Source of the DNA: Miscanthus floridulus
Lineage: Eukaryota > Streptophyta > Magnoliopsida > Poales > Poaceae
Assembly: GCF_019320115.1 (NCBI RefSeq)
Contig: NC_089588.1
Coordinates: 119,276,015-119,340,014, forward strand
Direction of reading: 5' to 3'
Length of the DNA: 64,000 bases
The position numbers and the translations under genes are program-made. The first letter of the stretch is position 1. Every line of letters begins with the position of its first letter. The notes under the pieces were generated by a model. The model was not told the DNA's origin. It did no database searches and saw only the letters and a list, made by a program, of their open reading frames with translations. This document shows, piece after piece, positions 1-13,371 of the stretch.

Positions 1-2064
1 CTATATTTATCCAAGTACTGGACGTACTTTTCCTACTCACAAGCACTGATCTTAATTGGACGTGGCCTCATGTCAGTCCATCCAAATTACGTTAGATTTT
101 TGTTGGCTTAATCTACGCACTAGTACTGATGTCTTCATGTGCTATACTTGTGAATTTTATAATATTAAATTGATTAATGTTTATGCAAACATGTTTTTTT
201 TTAAATAAAAGCAAAATAGGATAGTATCGATCTTTTGTAAGTAACTGTTAACTTGATTAACGTCAGATTAAATATGTTTTTGTTTAGGCTAAACATGGTC
301 ACATAAACTCATTTAGATGTTCTCACATGTTTCTTTTCTTTTGCAAAGATAAAGTTTAACTTGTTTAACAAATTATGTGATAATATTTATATGATAAAAT
401 ATGATTAACCTCAACTTGGTTTTTATATTAAAATATAATTTGTCCAATCTAAATTAATGCTACTCACATGGTTTTTCCTAATTAACATAAATCAAGCTTA
501 TAGTCTTCTCTTTTCTTTTATAAAACCCTGCAGTCGCTTCTTTACAACCGTAGTTCCGATTAGCGTGCTTCTCGCGTCTTTGTGTTCGTAGCGAGACGTA
601 GATTTGTTTTACAAACTTTTCATCTTGATTTTATGATTGGTGTACTGTTCTAATTTAGATCTATTGTTTGCTTCGTGTATGATTGTATGGATGCTTGTGT
701 GGTGCTTTATGATTACGTCCAGTCGGTGAGATATACGTGGTGATCAAGAAGAATAAGAACGTTGAAGATTAAAGCTTACCGAAGGATCGGTGTTTAAGGC
801 AAGTATAGCATGGGATCTTCCTTGTCGCCTATTCATTGTTAATCATTTAATTCATACTGCATGTGTCTACCTTGACTGCCATTAAGGAATTCCTAGTACT
901 TTGTACCTCGTACCTTGATACCTTTGGGGTATTGCATTGGGTAGTATGATGCTAGTGCTCAATTAAAGACCATGATCTTGTAACTTGACTAATGGTATAT
1001 GCAATAAACATTTAAAAGATGCTTTTTAGCAACATGGAATAAGGGGGCTAGAGCATTGGGCTGTTTTTATGGTGCTCTAGATTCCTCTCCCTAAGGACTT
1101 ATCTGTAAGTGATCATCCGGGACTTACAGTACAGCTGTGGGGGCTATATGGCTCTGGCTTTAGCTCAGTATGAGGACCTTTTCTAGCTTGTTAGTGGTTA
1201 CCTTTATTGGCGTAAGAATGGCTTGACGAATCGGATATAGGACAGCCTCTACTCTTATGTGTATAGCCGTGATGGAATTGTGCCATTCGACAGGGGGGTT
1301 CCTACATCTGTTTGCCGAGTGAATCTAATGGCCCTAACTTGTTAGACGAACCTGTGAAAGGCTTCATAGTGAACCCTGCCGACCTTCCTTGGAAGTGGGT
1401 CAAGAGATTAGCTACCTCGGGCAAAAGGGTAAATCACGACTCACAGTGAAAGTGTACAACCTCTGCAGAGTGTAAAACTGGTATATCAGCCGTGCTCACG
1501 GTCACGAGCGGCCTTGGAACCCTTACGGAATAGATGATGAACACCAATGATATGGATGATGAAGATGCTCGCTAATGGTTAATTGTTTATGCTATTCATT
1601 ATTCATGTTTACCTGATCATGTGTTTACATGGGCTTGTGGATAAACTTGTTGCCACCCAATTGCTAAAAGATGACTCATTAAAAGCTAATCGCAGTTAAA
1701 CCAGTGTCAGCCTTTTGAGCCTCATGAACCCCATGTTATATTTGTTGAGTACGACATGTACTTACGCTTGCTTTATTTTACACATATTTGGAAAATCCCG
1801 GATGGGTACCAGATTGCAAAAGTTTGGAGGAATTAGGCTTGTGATCAACCAGTCAGTTGTCCTTGTGGATTTGGAGTGTTCGCCTGAAGATTGGAGTTGT
1901 CTTTCCGCTATCTATACTCTGAGGTTATATTCTTTATACTAATACGTTATGTATTTAAGCATTGTCTTTTGATATTACCATTATTTGTAGCTATATGTGA
2001 GATTTGACTTCCTGGGCTCACATATGGTGTGTATCTGGTTTTGTTCTTAAAACCGGGTGCTACA
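1..2064. mobile_element. Large LTR (partial or solo) of an LTR retrotransposon
   Basis: The block ends in ..CCGGGTGCTACA; read on the minus strand it begins TGTAGCACCCGG, so it has a TG..CA-type LTR edge. A second, truncated copy in inverted orientation lies at 28486-28985, which proves it is dispersed. A TATA-like TATAAAA stands near 519-525 on the plus strand, so the LTR may be plus-oriented. No coding sequence is seen. The left edge is outside the window, so I cannot tell a solo LTR from one end of a full element. The clade (perhaps a long-LTR Ty3/gypsy) is a guess. Confidence 0.6.
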
Positions 2065-2884
2065 TAAAGCTAGCTACAGATAAACTCTGCATGCACCAGA
2101 GAGACAGACACTTGGTATTTTGGCAGTAGAAACCCAGATGTAGAGGTAGTGATACTCCCAGTCTTATCCAGGCATCTGCAAACAAAAGCATTGCAAGCAC
2201 ACATCAGTGACAGGCGGTGGTGAAGCGTGGAGAGGGGGGTTGAAAATGTTTCAGTGTCAATATAGATAGATTGTGCTCCTTTTTTTTCTTCATTACAACA
2301 ATTTGCTTCTGCAGCTTCTTATGTCTTTGCAAAAATCACTATTTAGATTTCCTATGCTTCCATATACACTATATGTTCTTCTTTGAACTTTATCCAGATT
2401 TGCAAACCATAAGACTTGAAGCAACATATAGCAGCCATGAACATTCTATTCATATCATTGAAACAAAGGGGATCACCTCTTTGAGGCTCTGCCCGTGGTG
2501 ACAGGAGCCCATGATAATGACACAAATCTTAGTTTGGTTGATCCATCAAAACATATAAGGTTCTGTATGTACGAGCATCTCATCATCCAATCTAATCGGG
2601 TATATGGTTGAGACACGCTACAAAACCTGCTGATGCTCTACCTCAATCTTCGATAAATCTTGCTAGTGATGTTTGTGGCTACAAAAAAATTGGTTCCATG
2701 TATTCCTCCATCTACAAGTGACATAGCGGCCTTTCAACCTTAGGTAAAATCTCATCATCCAATCTAGCAAACATCTTCTATGTGAATCGACCAAGAACAT
2801 GAATGTCTCTTTATCATCTCATATGGTTTTTCTCTAGCACTACTACTCTATTGCTCTAAACTGCAATATCGTCTATATGTTAGG
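2065..2884. other. Unassigned AT-rich stretch before the CACTA-A transposase
   Basis: No convincing ORF, and no TTTACCGAGTG repeats like those at the right end of CACTA-A. It may be 5' leader of the CACTA-A transposase gene, or flank. The sequence CACTACTACTC near 2838 is not a match to the right terminus of CACTA-A, so I do not call a left end here; the true left end is probably outside the window or lost. Confidence 0.4.
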
Positions 2885-5800
2885 ATGGATGACCGTCAGT
2901 GGATGTACACGGGCTATCAGAAGAGGGGTCAATACACAAATGAATGGATTGAGAAGGCCAATGATTTCATGACGAAGGCATTTGCAAATGGACGGCGACA
3001 TGCCTGGTGTCCCTGTAGGAAGTGTAAGAACAAGGCAATGAAAACATATGAGGAGATGACTAAAGATCTTGTCAACAATGGATTTGTAGAGAACTATACC
3101 CGGTGGACCATGCATGGTGAACGCCATCGTGCGAGAGAAGAGGTCGTGAGACAACGGATCGAGGAGTTTGATTCTGAAGCCGGGGTGGCAGAAATGTTAA
3201 ATGACCATGACATGGCTTTCGATGAAGGAAGTGTAGAGCAGGAGCCAGAGCAAACTGCAAAGGCGTTTTACGCCATGTTGGATGCGGCACAACAACCCCT
3301 TCACGGGCGCACCAATGTTTCTAAACTAGATGCCATTGCACGTCTAATGGCTGTGAAGTCCCAGTTTAGCTGGAGTAGAGAATCCTTCGATCAACTGTTG
3401 ACAGTAGTTGGCACCCTACTTCCGGATGATCACGTTCTGCCAAAGAACATGTATGAGTCAAATAAAATCCTTCGTGCACTCAAGATGTCGTACGAGCAGA
3501 TACATGCTTGTCCGAACGGATGCATCTTATTCAGGGGAGAACATGCTGACGATAAGTACTATCCGAAGTGTAAGGCATCTAGGTACATTGAGTTAGAATC
3601 TGGTGATGGTCGGAAGACGCAAACAAAAGTTGGCGCAAAGATCCTGAGGTACCTTCCTTTCATACCGAGGATCCAACGGCTTTTCATGAGCGAGGAATCC
3701 GCAAAACAGATGACGTGGCACAAAACTGGACGCCGATACACTGACAAGATGATACATCCGTCCGATGGTGAATCATGGAAAAGCTTCGATCGGAAGCATA
3801 CCGACAAAGCTGACGAGGCTCGTAATGTACGCATTGCACTGGCAACTGATGGGTTCAATCCTTATGGAATGGGTTCTTCACCATACACATGTTGGCCCGT
3901 ATTCGTCATCCCTCTCAACCTCCCACCTGGCGTCGCCTTTCAATGGCAAAATATTTTATTGTCACTTATAATTCCAGGACACCCGGGGGCTAATATGAGT
4001 GTGTACATGGAGCCTTTGATAGACGATTTGGTCCGTGCATGGGACGAAGGGGTAGTGACATACGACCGATTCACAAAGACAAACTTTAGAATGCATATTT
4101 GGTACCATTATTCCATGCATGACTTCCTGGCTTATGGGTTATTTTGTGGCTGGTGTGTTCACACGAAGATGCCATGCCCGATATGCAAGTCAGATGTGGA
4201 GTTCTTTCGGTTGGAGAAGGGGGGCAAGTTTTCTTCATTTCACAAACATCGACAATTCCTCCCTCTTGACCACCCATTCAGGAGAGACAAGAAGAACTTT
4301 TGAAAAGGTGTCACAGTGGAAGACTCTGCACCGGAAATGATGACAGGTGCCCAGGTTCTTGAGATGTTAGATGGTCTTGTGGTCGACAATGAAAAGGGGG
4401 GCTTCGTGGGATACGGAAAAGAGCATGCCTGGACACACAAGTCGTGCTTGTGGAAGCTTCCTTACTTTAAGGACCTCCTTCTTCCACATAACATTGATGT
4501 AATGCACACTGAAAAGAATTTTGCCGAGGCGGTCCTTCACACAATCATGGACTGGGAAAAGTCAAAGGACAATGTCAAGGCTAGATTGGATCAAGCAACG
4601 CTGTGCGATAGACCAAAGCTAAACATGTTGCCTCCCTTACGCGGGAAGTCATGGAAGAAGCCTAAGGCCGACTTTGTCCTAATGAGGGCCCAAAAGAAAG
4701 AAGTTCTTCAATGGTTCCAATCATTGATGTTCCCTGACGGGTATGCAGCGAATTGGAGGAGGGGTGTGAACTTAAGTACCATGCGAATCACAGGGCTCAA
4801 GAGTCATGATTACCACATATGGATTGAGCGCCTTCTTCCGGTGATGGTTCGTGGCTATTTCCCTGATCACATCTGGCGAGTGATGGCAGAGTTGAGCATG
4901 TTCTTCCGCAAGCTATGTGCTAAGGAGATATCTCGGACCGAGATTGAAGAAATGGAAAGAATAGCCCCGGTGTTGCTCTGCAAGTTGGAGAAGATCTTTC
5001 CCCCCGGCTTCTTCAATCCGATGCAACATTTGCTCTTGCACCTACCATATGAGGCAAAAATGGGGGGGCCCTGTGCATGCCCGTTGGTGCTATCCAATTG
5101 AGCGATGCCTAAAGGTTCTTAGAACAAAATGCAAAAATAAATGCAAAATTGAAGCTTCCTATGCAGAGGCATCCATTGTGGAGGAGGTGTCATACTTCAC
5201 AACAAGATACTATGCCGACAACCTTCCTAACGTGCATAATCCACCCCCTCGTTACAATGCTGTCGACAATCAGTCGACCCTCAGCCTTTTTCGAGGGCAA
5301 CTCGGAAGTGCAAGTGAACCTATCTTGAAGATGTTGAGCCTAGAAGAGTGGCGCTCTATCCAGCTGTATGTGTTGCGGAATCTTGAAGAGGTTGGCCCAT
5401 ACATTGCGTAAGTTTTACACAAACTTGTTTCTTTTCTTGTCAATATTTTGCATGCACCCATCCAACCCTCTTGTTAACGGCCGTTACAGCAAATTTGTTC
5501 TCCTCTACCATCGTCCTTCACGGAGGGAACCCACCGAAGCGGAAGTTGAAACCCTTCTAAGACATGGCGCGGGAGAACGAAATCCCACTTTTATTTGTTG
5601 GTTCAAGGAGGAGGTACTGTTCAATTTCATTTGTTGTTTGTACTTAACTCTCAACTCGACAAATATATAACGAATCATCCTACTTGAACTAGCAGGCCAA
5701 AACTGACGTGTCTATGAGTGCCGAGTTGAGGCAAGTTGCCAATGGATTTGAATTTAGGGTCAAGTCATTCTCTGTGTACGATGTCAATGGATATCGCTTT

Positions 5801-6484
5801 CACACAACTCGGCACGAGCAGAGTCGGCCGAATCGAAGAACCACAAATACCGGTGTTTTCACGCCAGGCACAGATGGGTTGGACTACTATGGAATAATTG
5901 AAGAAATATACAAACTCAAGTTTCCTGGTTGTGTACCTCTTCGTCCTGTCATATTCAAATGCCATTGGTTTGATCCCAAAGAAGTGATAAAGACCCCTGA
6001 TCTTGGGTTAGTCGAAGTTCTAAAGTCATCCGTCTTGCTAGGAGACGACGTGTACATTGTGGCCCAATAGGCCACGCAAGTTTATTATCTCTCATACCCG
6101 TGCCAAACCAAAGACCGTCTTAAGGCGTATGATGTTGTGTACAAGGTATCGCCGCATGGTAAAGTACCCGTCCCAAACGATGATGATTATAACATCGATG
6201 CAAACACATATGACGGAGAGTTCTTTCAAGAAGAAGGATTAGATGGGAGTTTTGAGATTGTCTTAGATGTAGATCTCGCAATGGAAGTAGACAATGATAC
6301 GGTCATTGTTGACGGGGATGATGGAGAGGAGGTTCACAACGCGAAGGACTTGTTATTACTTGAGCAACACCATTCAGGCAGTGTCGCTAGTGATGAGACT
6401 TTGAGAGACGATCATAATTACGTCGACAATAGCGATGATGAGATTTTTGGCCCATCTATCAATGATCTTGATGATTATTTCTAG
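2885..6484 (+). pseudogene. CACTA-A TNP2-type transposase (broken)
   Basis: The product would be the DDE-type transposase that cuts and joins the element ends. Order of parts: transposase-associated Cys/His domain (about residues 5-85, with CPCRKCKNK), Transposase_21 core (CILFRG.., LATDGFNPYGMGSSPYTCWP), DUF4218 (PMQHLLLHLPYEAKM then CYPIERCLK), and after two likely introns (about 5409-5489 and 5612-5697) DUF4216 (FKCHWFDP). Breaks: in-frame TGA at 4301-4303; a frameshift at the run of seven G at 5062-5068 inside DUF4218; an in-frame TAG at 6068-6070 near the end. The family, order and strand are clear; the exact intron edges are inferred. Acidic tail at 6190-6480. Confidence 0.85.
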
Positions 6485-6515
6485 TACATGTAAGATCTGT
6501 AGTACTTATGGCAAT

Positions 6516-6660
6516 TTTATACATGTATGGTACATTTACTTATTTTGCATCTCTTTTATACATGTATGATACATTTACTTATTTTGCATCTCTTTTATAC
6601 ATGTATGATACATTTACTTATTTTGCATCTCTTTTATACATGTATGATACATTTACTTTT
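6516..6660. repeat. Tandem repeat, about 38-bp unit x 3.8
   Basis: Near-identical units beginning TTTATACATGTATGATACAT and ending TTTTGCATCTC lie just after the CACTA-A transposase stop, in what is probably its 3' UTR or the spacer before the next gene. The short ORF across it is an accident of the repeat. Confidence 0.9.
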
Positions 6661-8241
6661 GTATATGCGTACTGATAGTTTATTCCTTTTGTTGCAGGTG
6701 ATTGATGGTGGGCGGTGGAATCAGGAAGATTAGGTCGGTTATGACCTTACTGGCTGGTGGCGAGGGGTCCAGCCAGGGTGGAGGAGGAGGGCGTGCACAG
6801 ACTGAGGGTGGAGGGCATGCCCAGGGAGGAGGAGGACGACGACGACGAGGGTGTGCCCAGGGAGGTGGAGCCCAGGGTGGAGGTGGAGCCCAGGGTGGAG
6901 GAGGAGCCAAGGGTGGAGGAGGAGGACGGCGACGACAAGGGCGTCGAGAGCCGACACCTCCTCCACAGGACGACGACGACGAGTTCGTAGCGGCCACGGA
7001 GGAGGAGGAGGAGGAGGAGGAGACCAGGGAGGAGATAGCGGAGGCAGTGGAGGAGGCACGGAGGGAGGATGAGGCCGAGCGGGCTGAGCGCGAGGAGGAT
7101 GCCAACTTGCTGGTAGAGGAAAATGGGGTGCCTATGGTTTGGCTGCGAGGGTCGTCGCGCCTCCCAGACTTACCCATACAGAGACGGCCAGTGATTCGAC
7201 CCTCCGGAACTAAGTAAGTAATTTTTGCATGTTAACACTACTTCACAGGTTTCTAAGTTATAACAGAAACTAATATTCAATCTCAATAACTTTGTGTAGG
7301 GATTGGGAAATGGTGATCCCAGGGAGTCACTCTCGCCGAGTAAACGGGATCCTGGGTCTTCTGTGCAGGGCAAACTACCCCGGGATGGTGAGGATCGATG
7401 GTGTTGTGCAGCCCGCCATGAAGTGGTCCCACTGGCACGCCGCTAGCGATCAGACTGATCGAGCTGGCAGGTGTTATAACAGCAAGGCCGACCGGGTGAT
7501 GAAAGAGCTGTGGGTACGTGTTCATCGCACTATGCTGATAATAACATCACATTAATTGTATATTACTGACTGTATTTGCTTGTAGGATTACTACACCTTG
7601 GTGGAGGGAGTACGTAAGGAGGACGCGGATGACGTGGTGAACAGAGTCTGTGTTCACCGAGTGCAGGACCTCTTCTACGAGACAAAGCTCCTGTGCAGAA
7701 GAATTTACCATGCCCGCAGAGGACACAGAGTCACCAGAGCGCAGGCAGTGCACCTGCCCCTGACTAAGGAGCAATACTTGACGGTAAACATGAGATTACA
7801 TCGTCTGCGATTAATTGCACTGAAATTGATTTATGATTTGTCATGTGCTCATGTACGTGCAGGTGCCTCCTGCTTGGTGTGCGGGGATGGACAACTGCTG
7901 GGAGGCCATTGTGGACAAGTGGTTGAGTGAGGAGTACGAGCAATATCATGTCGTACGCTCACGTTGCCGTGCGATGATGCAGGGTTCCTCGCACAAACAA
8001 GGCCCCACTACCCTTAAGGAATATGCAGCCAGATATGTACGTGGATTTCATTTCGTTGTTGCTATGCTAACTTCTGAATGCATAATATCTTATTGTTATG
8101 CTTCTTCCTGCAGACGCGGTTCCACCCCGGCCAGGAGTGCACCTCGTTCAAGGCATATGCCTTGGCACACAAGGGCAAGGCAAAGGACCCCGACCTCATC
8201 TACAACATGGAGGACCCGCCCGAGGCATACAGCAACCCAAG

Positions 8242-8714
8242 TGTCGACAAAATATGGTCGGCAGTCTACCTAGGGGTATGCCCAAGGTAGTAGATTATCG
8301 GCAGACAGATGCGCAAGCCCCAAACAAGACGGTGACGTAAGACAGACACGAGGTTTTATCCAGGTTCGGCCGCCAAGAAGGCGTAATACCTACGTCCTGC
8401 GTCTGATTTGTATTGTTGTATGTCAATGAGAGATGTTTTTTAGAGGGGTCCCCTGCCCGCCTTATATAGTCCAGGGGGCAGGGTTACAGATCTGGAAACT
8501 AATCCTAGTCAGTTACAATTGCCATATGTGGCCGGATAAGGATTCCTATTCTAACCGACCAGGATCCTGCTTGGTCGCCAAATCCGTCTTGATTCCTTGT
8601 GCGGAACTCTGATCAGGTTAACCGGGCCGCACGTCATCTTTCGGGTGGACCGAACCCATCGATCCGGGCCAGCCCAAGCTTAGCCATAAGGGTATAGGGG
8701 TTAATACCCCCACA
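8242..8714 (-). repeat. Tat-like element 3' LTR
   Basis: 473 bp, TG..CA ends. On the minus strand a TATATAAG box sits at 8461-8468, which agrees with minus-strand transcription. I count seven differences from the other LTR, all transitions. Confidence 0.95.
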
Positions 8715-9700
8715 GCTAGTCCCCGAGCATCATGTATTATGCTGCGACACGCCATTTTAACCTTCTCCGATAAGTGAGGCTTGAGTTCTTGACATCTCCG
8801 ACCACCATTGTCGCCGGAGAAGTAGGTTGTCCGAAGAATGCATGGTGCTCTTAAGAAAAAAGAAATAGATTTCCGTCCTGAGAAGTGTGCCCACTTGTAT
8901 TTCTGAAAAGAAATGTAAGTGGTCTTGAAGCATAGCGTCCTTGATCATCAGAGGCGTAGGGGTCGAAAAACTAACACATTCACCGCAAGGTGAAGTGTGC
9001 CCACTTAGTCCCCGAGCCTGGTAGTAGGTGACGTAGGCACGTGGTGCCAGGGTCTAAAAAGAATTCCCAGTTAAGTTGAGAATCCAACCGTCGTACAGGC
9101 GATACAAGATGCACCGGCAGGTGCATCGTACCGATGTAGTCCCCGAGCTTGCTGGAAGGCGAGGTATGAGCCTTGTAGCAAGGTCTAAAGAAATGTCTCT
9201 TAACTGTATGTGAGTATAAATCACATGTAGCCAAGGAGAACCATTATTCAAGCAGTGGTCGGGGCAGTCCCCGAGCAGGTTAATAATCCTTACAATCATT
9301 GAAAACACAGGGGTCGATTTAAACAAACACATTCACCGCAAGGTGAAGTGTGCCCACTTAGTCCCCGAGCTTGCTGGAAGGCGAGGTATGAGCCTTGTAG
9401 CAAGGTCTAAAGAAATGTCTCTTAACTGTATGTGAGTACAAATCACATGTAGCCGAGGAGAGCAAAACTCCAAGAAGTGGTCGGGAGAGTCCCCGAGCAC
9501 AGCTGTGGTCATAGCAACTCCTGAGTATGGTAATGGTCGGAGCAGTCCCCGGGCACGGCCGTGGTCGGAGCAGTTACCATGATCGGAGTTGTCCCCGAGC
9601 GAGAGAATGGTCTGGTCAGTCCCCAAGCACAAAAGTGGTCTGGGCAGTGCCCGAGCACAGTAGTGGCCAGGGCAAATCCACGGTCATGTGCGCTGCTTGT
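8715..9700. repeat. AGTCCCCGAGC repeat region beside the 3' LTR
   Basis: The motif AGTCCCCGAGC or close variants recurs about ten times (for example near 8720, 9007, 9139, 9268, 9360, 9490, 9543, 9591, 9620, 9648). Two longer direct repeats are included: the CACATTCACCGCAAGGTGAA block at about 8968 and 9327, and a ~100-bp block at 9139-9241 repeated at 9361-9463. No gene is seen. It is the non-coding tail of the Tat-like element. Confidence 0.85.
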
Positions 9701-10169
9701 ACTATTATTTGGTGTATTTATTTTTCTCTATTTTCTGCCAAGTCCAGTCTGACACGTCTGGTCAAAAAAGCAAATAGGTATAGTACGTCATTCTGTCTTC
9801 TTAATTATTTTTTTTTTTTGGCAAACAGTCGGTTGACACCTGTATTGAGGTGTGTCAGTGTGGGCCCTCTTACACCATCAACGAAGAGGCGCGTACACTG
9901 TTAACGAAGAAACACGTTTATTGGCGCAGATCTCGAGGTGGTGTGAACAACTGTCCACCGCGCGTGCGCACGTCTCCCAAGAAACTCGGGCGGACAAAAC
10001 GACGGTACTCTTTGTTATTTATAATATAGATCTGGCAAGTTACTATCACCGTTCCCCATCGTCATTCGCCGCCGCCACCTTCGTCTTCCTCTTGCCAAAC
10101 CCTATTCCTCCAATAAACATCGCCAAATCCCCTTGCCACCGCATCCACCCCCCTAGAAAGGACAGAGTA

Positions 10170-13100
10170 ATGGCGAGGAGAGACGCCCAGAAGAAAGGCG
10201 GAATCATGGCGAAGGAGTGGTGGAAGTCTCGGAGCAACGAGCAAACCATCGAAGACCTCGTCGCCATGGGGGTGCTCCACAACAAGGCCCTCGCTGGATG
10301 GCGCGCGCCGGAAGGAGAAAGCTTCCCCGATCCACAACCAGGTGAGATCGTGGTTTTCGAAGATTTCTTCAAACGGGGTTTTGGGATTCCAGTGCACCCT
10401 TTCCTTCAGGGTCTCTGCTTGTACTACGAGATTGGGATTTGCAATCTGCATCCCAACTCGATTCTTCTCGTCTCTACCTTCATCCATCTCTGCGAGGCGT
10501 ATGGTGGCTTCCAGCCCCATTTCGACCTCTTTCGCCACCTGTTCTGTCTTCGGAAAAAAGGGAGCGGTGGCTCGAAGATCACCGGAGGCGTCTACCTAAA
10601 CCTGTGCGACCGCATGAAGGCCCAATACCTGCACTGCCCCTGGAACACCTCATTGGATGAGTGGTACAAGAAGTGGTTCTACATCCGTGAAGAGCCGAAC
10701 ACCATCACTCTGTGCGACGTAGGGCTAATTCCAGAGAAGAAAAATAGCTGGTCGGAGAAGCCCGAAAACTTGGAACAGATCGCCGAACTGCTCGGGATGA
10801 TCCCGTGGGGAAGGCTTGATGGCCCGAGCGTGGTCGGCAACTTCATTAGCCGACGAATTCAGCCATGCCAGAAAAGGATTCATCCTGGCTTCGAGTACCA
10901 AGGGTGCGCGGATCCAACAAGGACTAGGAAAGAGCCGCTCGACAAGACGGAGGTCAAGGCCAGGATTGGAGAGCTGTTCAACCTGGCCGATCCCAGTTAT
11001 GTTGCGCTGAACGCCATCGAGCACGCCTTCAAGCTAGCTCGACCTCCCCCAAAGGTAAATGACGCCTCCTTTTCACTGTAGAGTCATGTTGTATCAAGAA
11101 AATAACTGTTTTTTTCTTCATTTTGTGTCTCAGTGTAATGGCCATGACCGGGCAGAAGTGTTCGTATCGCCTCCCCCCGGTGTAGAATGGCCGCAAGCTA
11201 CCGGCCCAGCCGCCCAGACCAGCGCCAGGACCGACGACGTTCACTGGTCGGTACCCGAGACCGTAGAGGACGCCTCGACCAGGGCCGCTGGCAAGCGTCC
11301 AGCTGCCAGCAAACGACGTCAAGCCATCTTCCCCCTGTCGGACGACGAAGCAGAGGATGCGGACATCTTCCAGCTCGTCCCCCGAAAGAGGAGAAGGCAG
11401 GTGGGACCGACGGAGCAGGGTGGATCCTCTGGGCCAGCAGTGGTCACATCACCGACCACTGCAACACAGAGGACAGACGAAGGAAACATGCCGCATCATA
11501 CTCCGACGCCCGTACCGGGGGTTGAAAGAGTCCCGGTGGAAACTGCCGAGCAAACGGAGCAGGGGCGGTCGAGAAGACGTTCCTTCGCCACATCCTTCCG
11601 CAAGTCAAAACTGTAAGTATCTATATTTTTGATGTAAACTTGCATTTTGCATTGGATGCTATTATCTTCTGAATTTGTCTCTGAATGCATTAGATCGGCG
11701 TCCACCGAAAGCCCCGACCAGCTAGCTGGGTGCAGAACGTCCTCACCAACAACGGCGAGGCAAACTGCCCAGGAACCAGCCATGGAGGAGCCCATGGCAG
11801 GGACTCCGCCTGGGCCTCAGCAGGCAGACGACCAGACGCCAGTCCCCGAGCAGCTGGTCAAGAAAACAACCGAGCAGAATACAAGTGCTCCAAGCACGAA
11901 CCCTGCTGAGGCGGATACCACGGCGCCAAGGGAGCTGGATCTAGCCGAGGGGCAGTAGCCAGAAGTTGCCCAGAACATGTTTGCTGACGCGACGGCTCGT
12001 GGGAAAGCCCTGGTAGTCGTGGAGCCTGCAAACTCCAGACCAGTGCCGCCTCCCGAACAGGAGGCTGAAGAGGAAGAAGTGGAAGAAGTCCTGGGCCGTC
12101 CCCAAGATAGGAGACAACATGTATATGTGTCGCGCTATCGGAACGACGAATGGGTCATGCACGAGGAAATCCCAGAGGTCGAACAGACCTTAAGAGTCGA
12201 ACGGGTGGCCAAGCGTCTGGTGACGGAAGTCCAGGTATATTTAGCTTGAGTCCTTGACCCTGTTGTGTAGTCGAACTGTCTGACGTAGCTTGTCTGTATG
12301 CAGGACTTGATGAAAACTGCAAGATACCGAAAAAGGTGCTTCGACCAGATAGAAGGGATCATGACGACCAATAAGGAGCTGACGGCTGAAGTGGAACGCC
12401 TACGGCGCCAACTTGAAGCCACCGACCAGGAGAGGACAGACCGAGAAGCATAGAACCAAAACCTGGTCGGCCAGCTCAAAAACCAAGAGCAGGAGAGAAC
12501 AAGTAAGTTTTCACCGTATCATAGCAGGTGCGGGACTTGTGTTATTGTGTTCTTGGCAGTAATAGCTGTAATGCAGGTTTAGAAGCTGAAGTGACTCGCC
12601 TCCAGGGGGAGAATAGCCGTGTGCTTGCAGAATGTGGTCGCCTGAAAGAGGACAACGAGAAACTAGCACGCAGCCAGTCGGAACTCCAAGACCACACTAC
12701 CAGAATGAAGGATGACCTAAAAAGTAAGCACTCCAGACCACCTTTCTCATTCTATTGCCCACCTTGCCTTGTCGTGTGATCACGTTTGATGTCTTGTACT
12801 GTTTTCAGTTTTGAAAGTCAATGCCAAGAGGCACCTAGAGGCCGTGATCAAGGAGCGTGACGACTGGAAAACACAATGCCTCCAGGCCACCGAGGAGCGG
12901 GACACGTGGAACAAGCGGTGCCAAGAAATGGCAACTGGCATTGTGCCCGTCCTCGACCTTATCGACCCGGCGCTCACAGAGGAAGAGCTAAGGACGCCCC
13001 AGCTCGGACTGGTCGAGAGATGCAAGCAAGCATGGGGATGGTTCCAAGAATTCGTGAAGGAGGCGGGTGAGTACACAGGTGCCCATGTGCTAAGCATGGT

Positions 13101-13371
13101 GCGTGCTCACTACCCCCTGATCGATCTCAAATGCTTGGAGGCTGGGTACCCGAAGGAGATAGACCCAGACAAGGCCGAAGAGCTTCGGACGGCCCAGCTG
13201 GACTTGTCGTCAAAGATAATTGGCGATATTAACCTGTGCGGAGGTGGGACAGCACCTGTGCAGGGTATGCCATCGACAAGCCAGCTGGAAATGCCCTCAG
13301 CTGCAAGCCAACCAACGAAGCCTGCGGTCTCGACTAGCCAGGCACCGGCGGGGCCATCCCCTTCAGCTTGA
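10170..13371 (+). pseudogene. Antisense extra gene of the Tat-like element (Transposase_28-type plus coiled coil)
   Basis: Six exons on the strand opposite gag-pol: 10170-11054, 11134-11612, 11694-12234, 12304-12502, 12577-12723, 12809-13371 (TGA), all with GT..AG borders and matching phases; 938 codons in all. Residues about 25-290 resemble the Pfam 'putative gypsy type transposon' domain (FGIPVHPFLQGLCLYYEIGI..NSILLVSTFIHLCEAYGG). A basic, Pro/Thr/Ser-rich middle (KRPAASKRRQ, PRKRRRQ, possible nuclear signals) follows, then a long coiled coil (LEAEVTRLQGENSRVLAE..) and a conserved C-terminal block. In-frame TAG codons at 11956-11958 and 12451-12453 break it; both may be C-to-T from CAG. Its role in the element is unknown. 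Confidence 0.75.

Noticed and set aside
2838..2850. CACTACTACTC as the left end of CACTA-A
   Set aside because: The right end reads CACTACGGGATAC and there are no TTTACCGAGTG repeats inside this point; the match is only to a simple CACTA string.
6680..7177. Minus-strand Pro-rich open frames
   Set aside because: They are mirror images of the Gly-rich first exon of the CACTA-A second gene on the plus strand.
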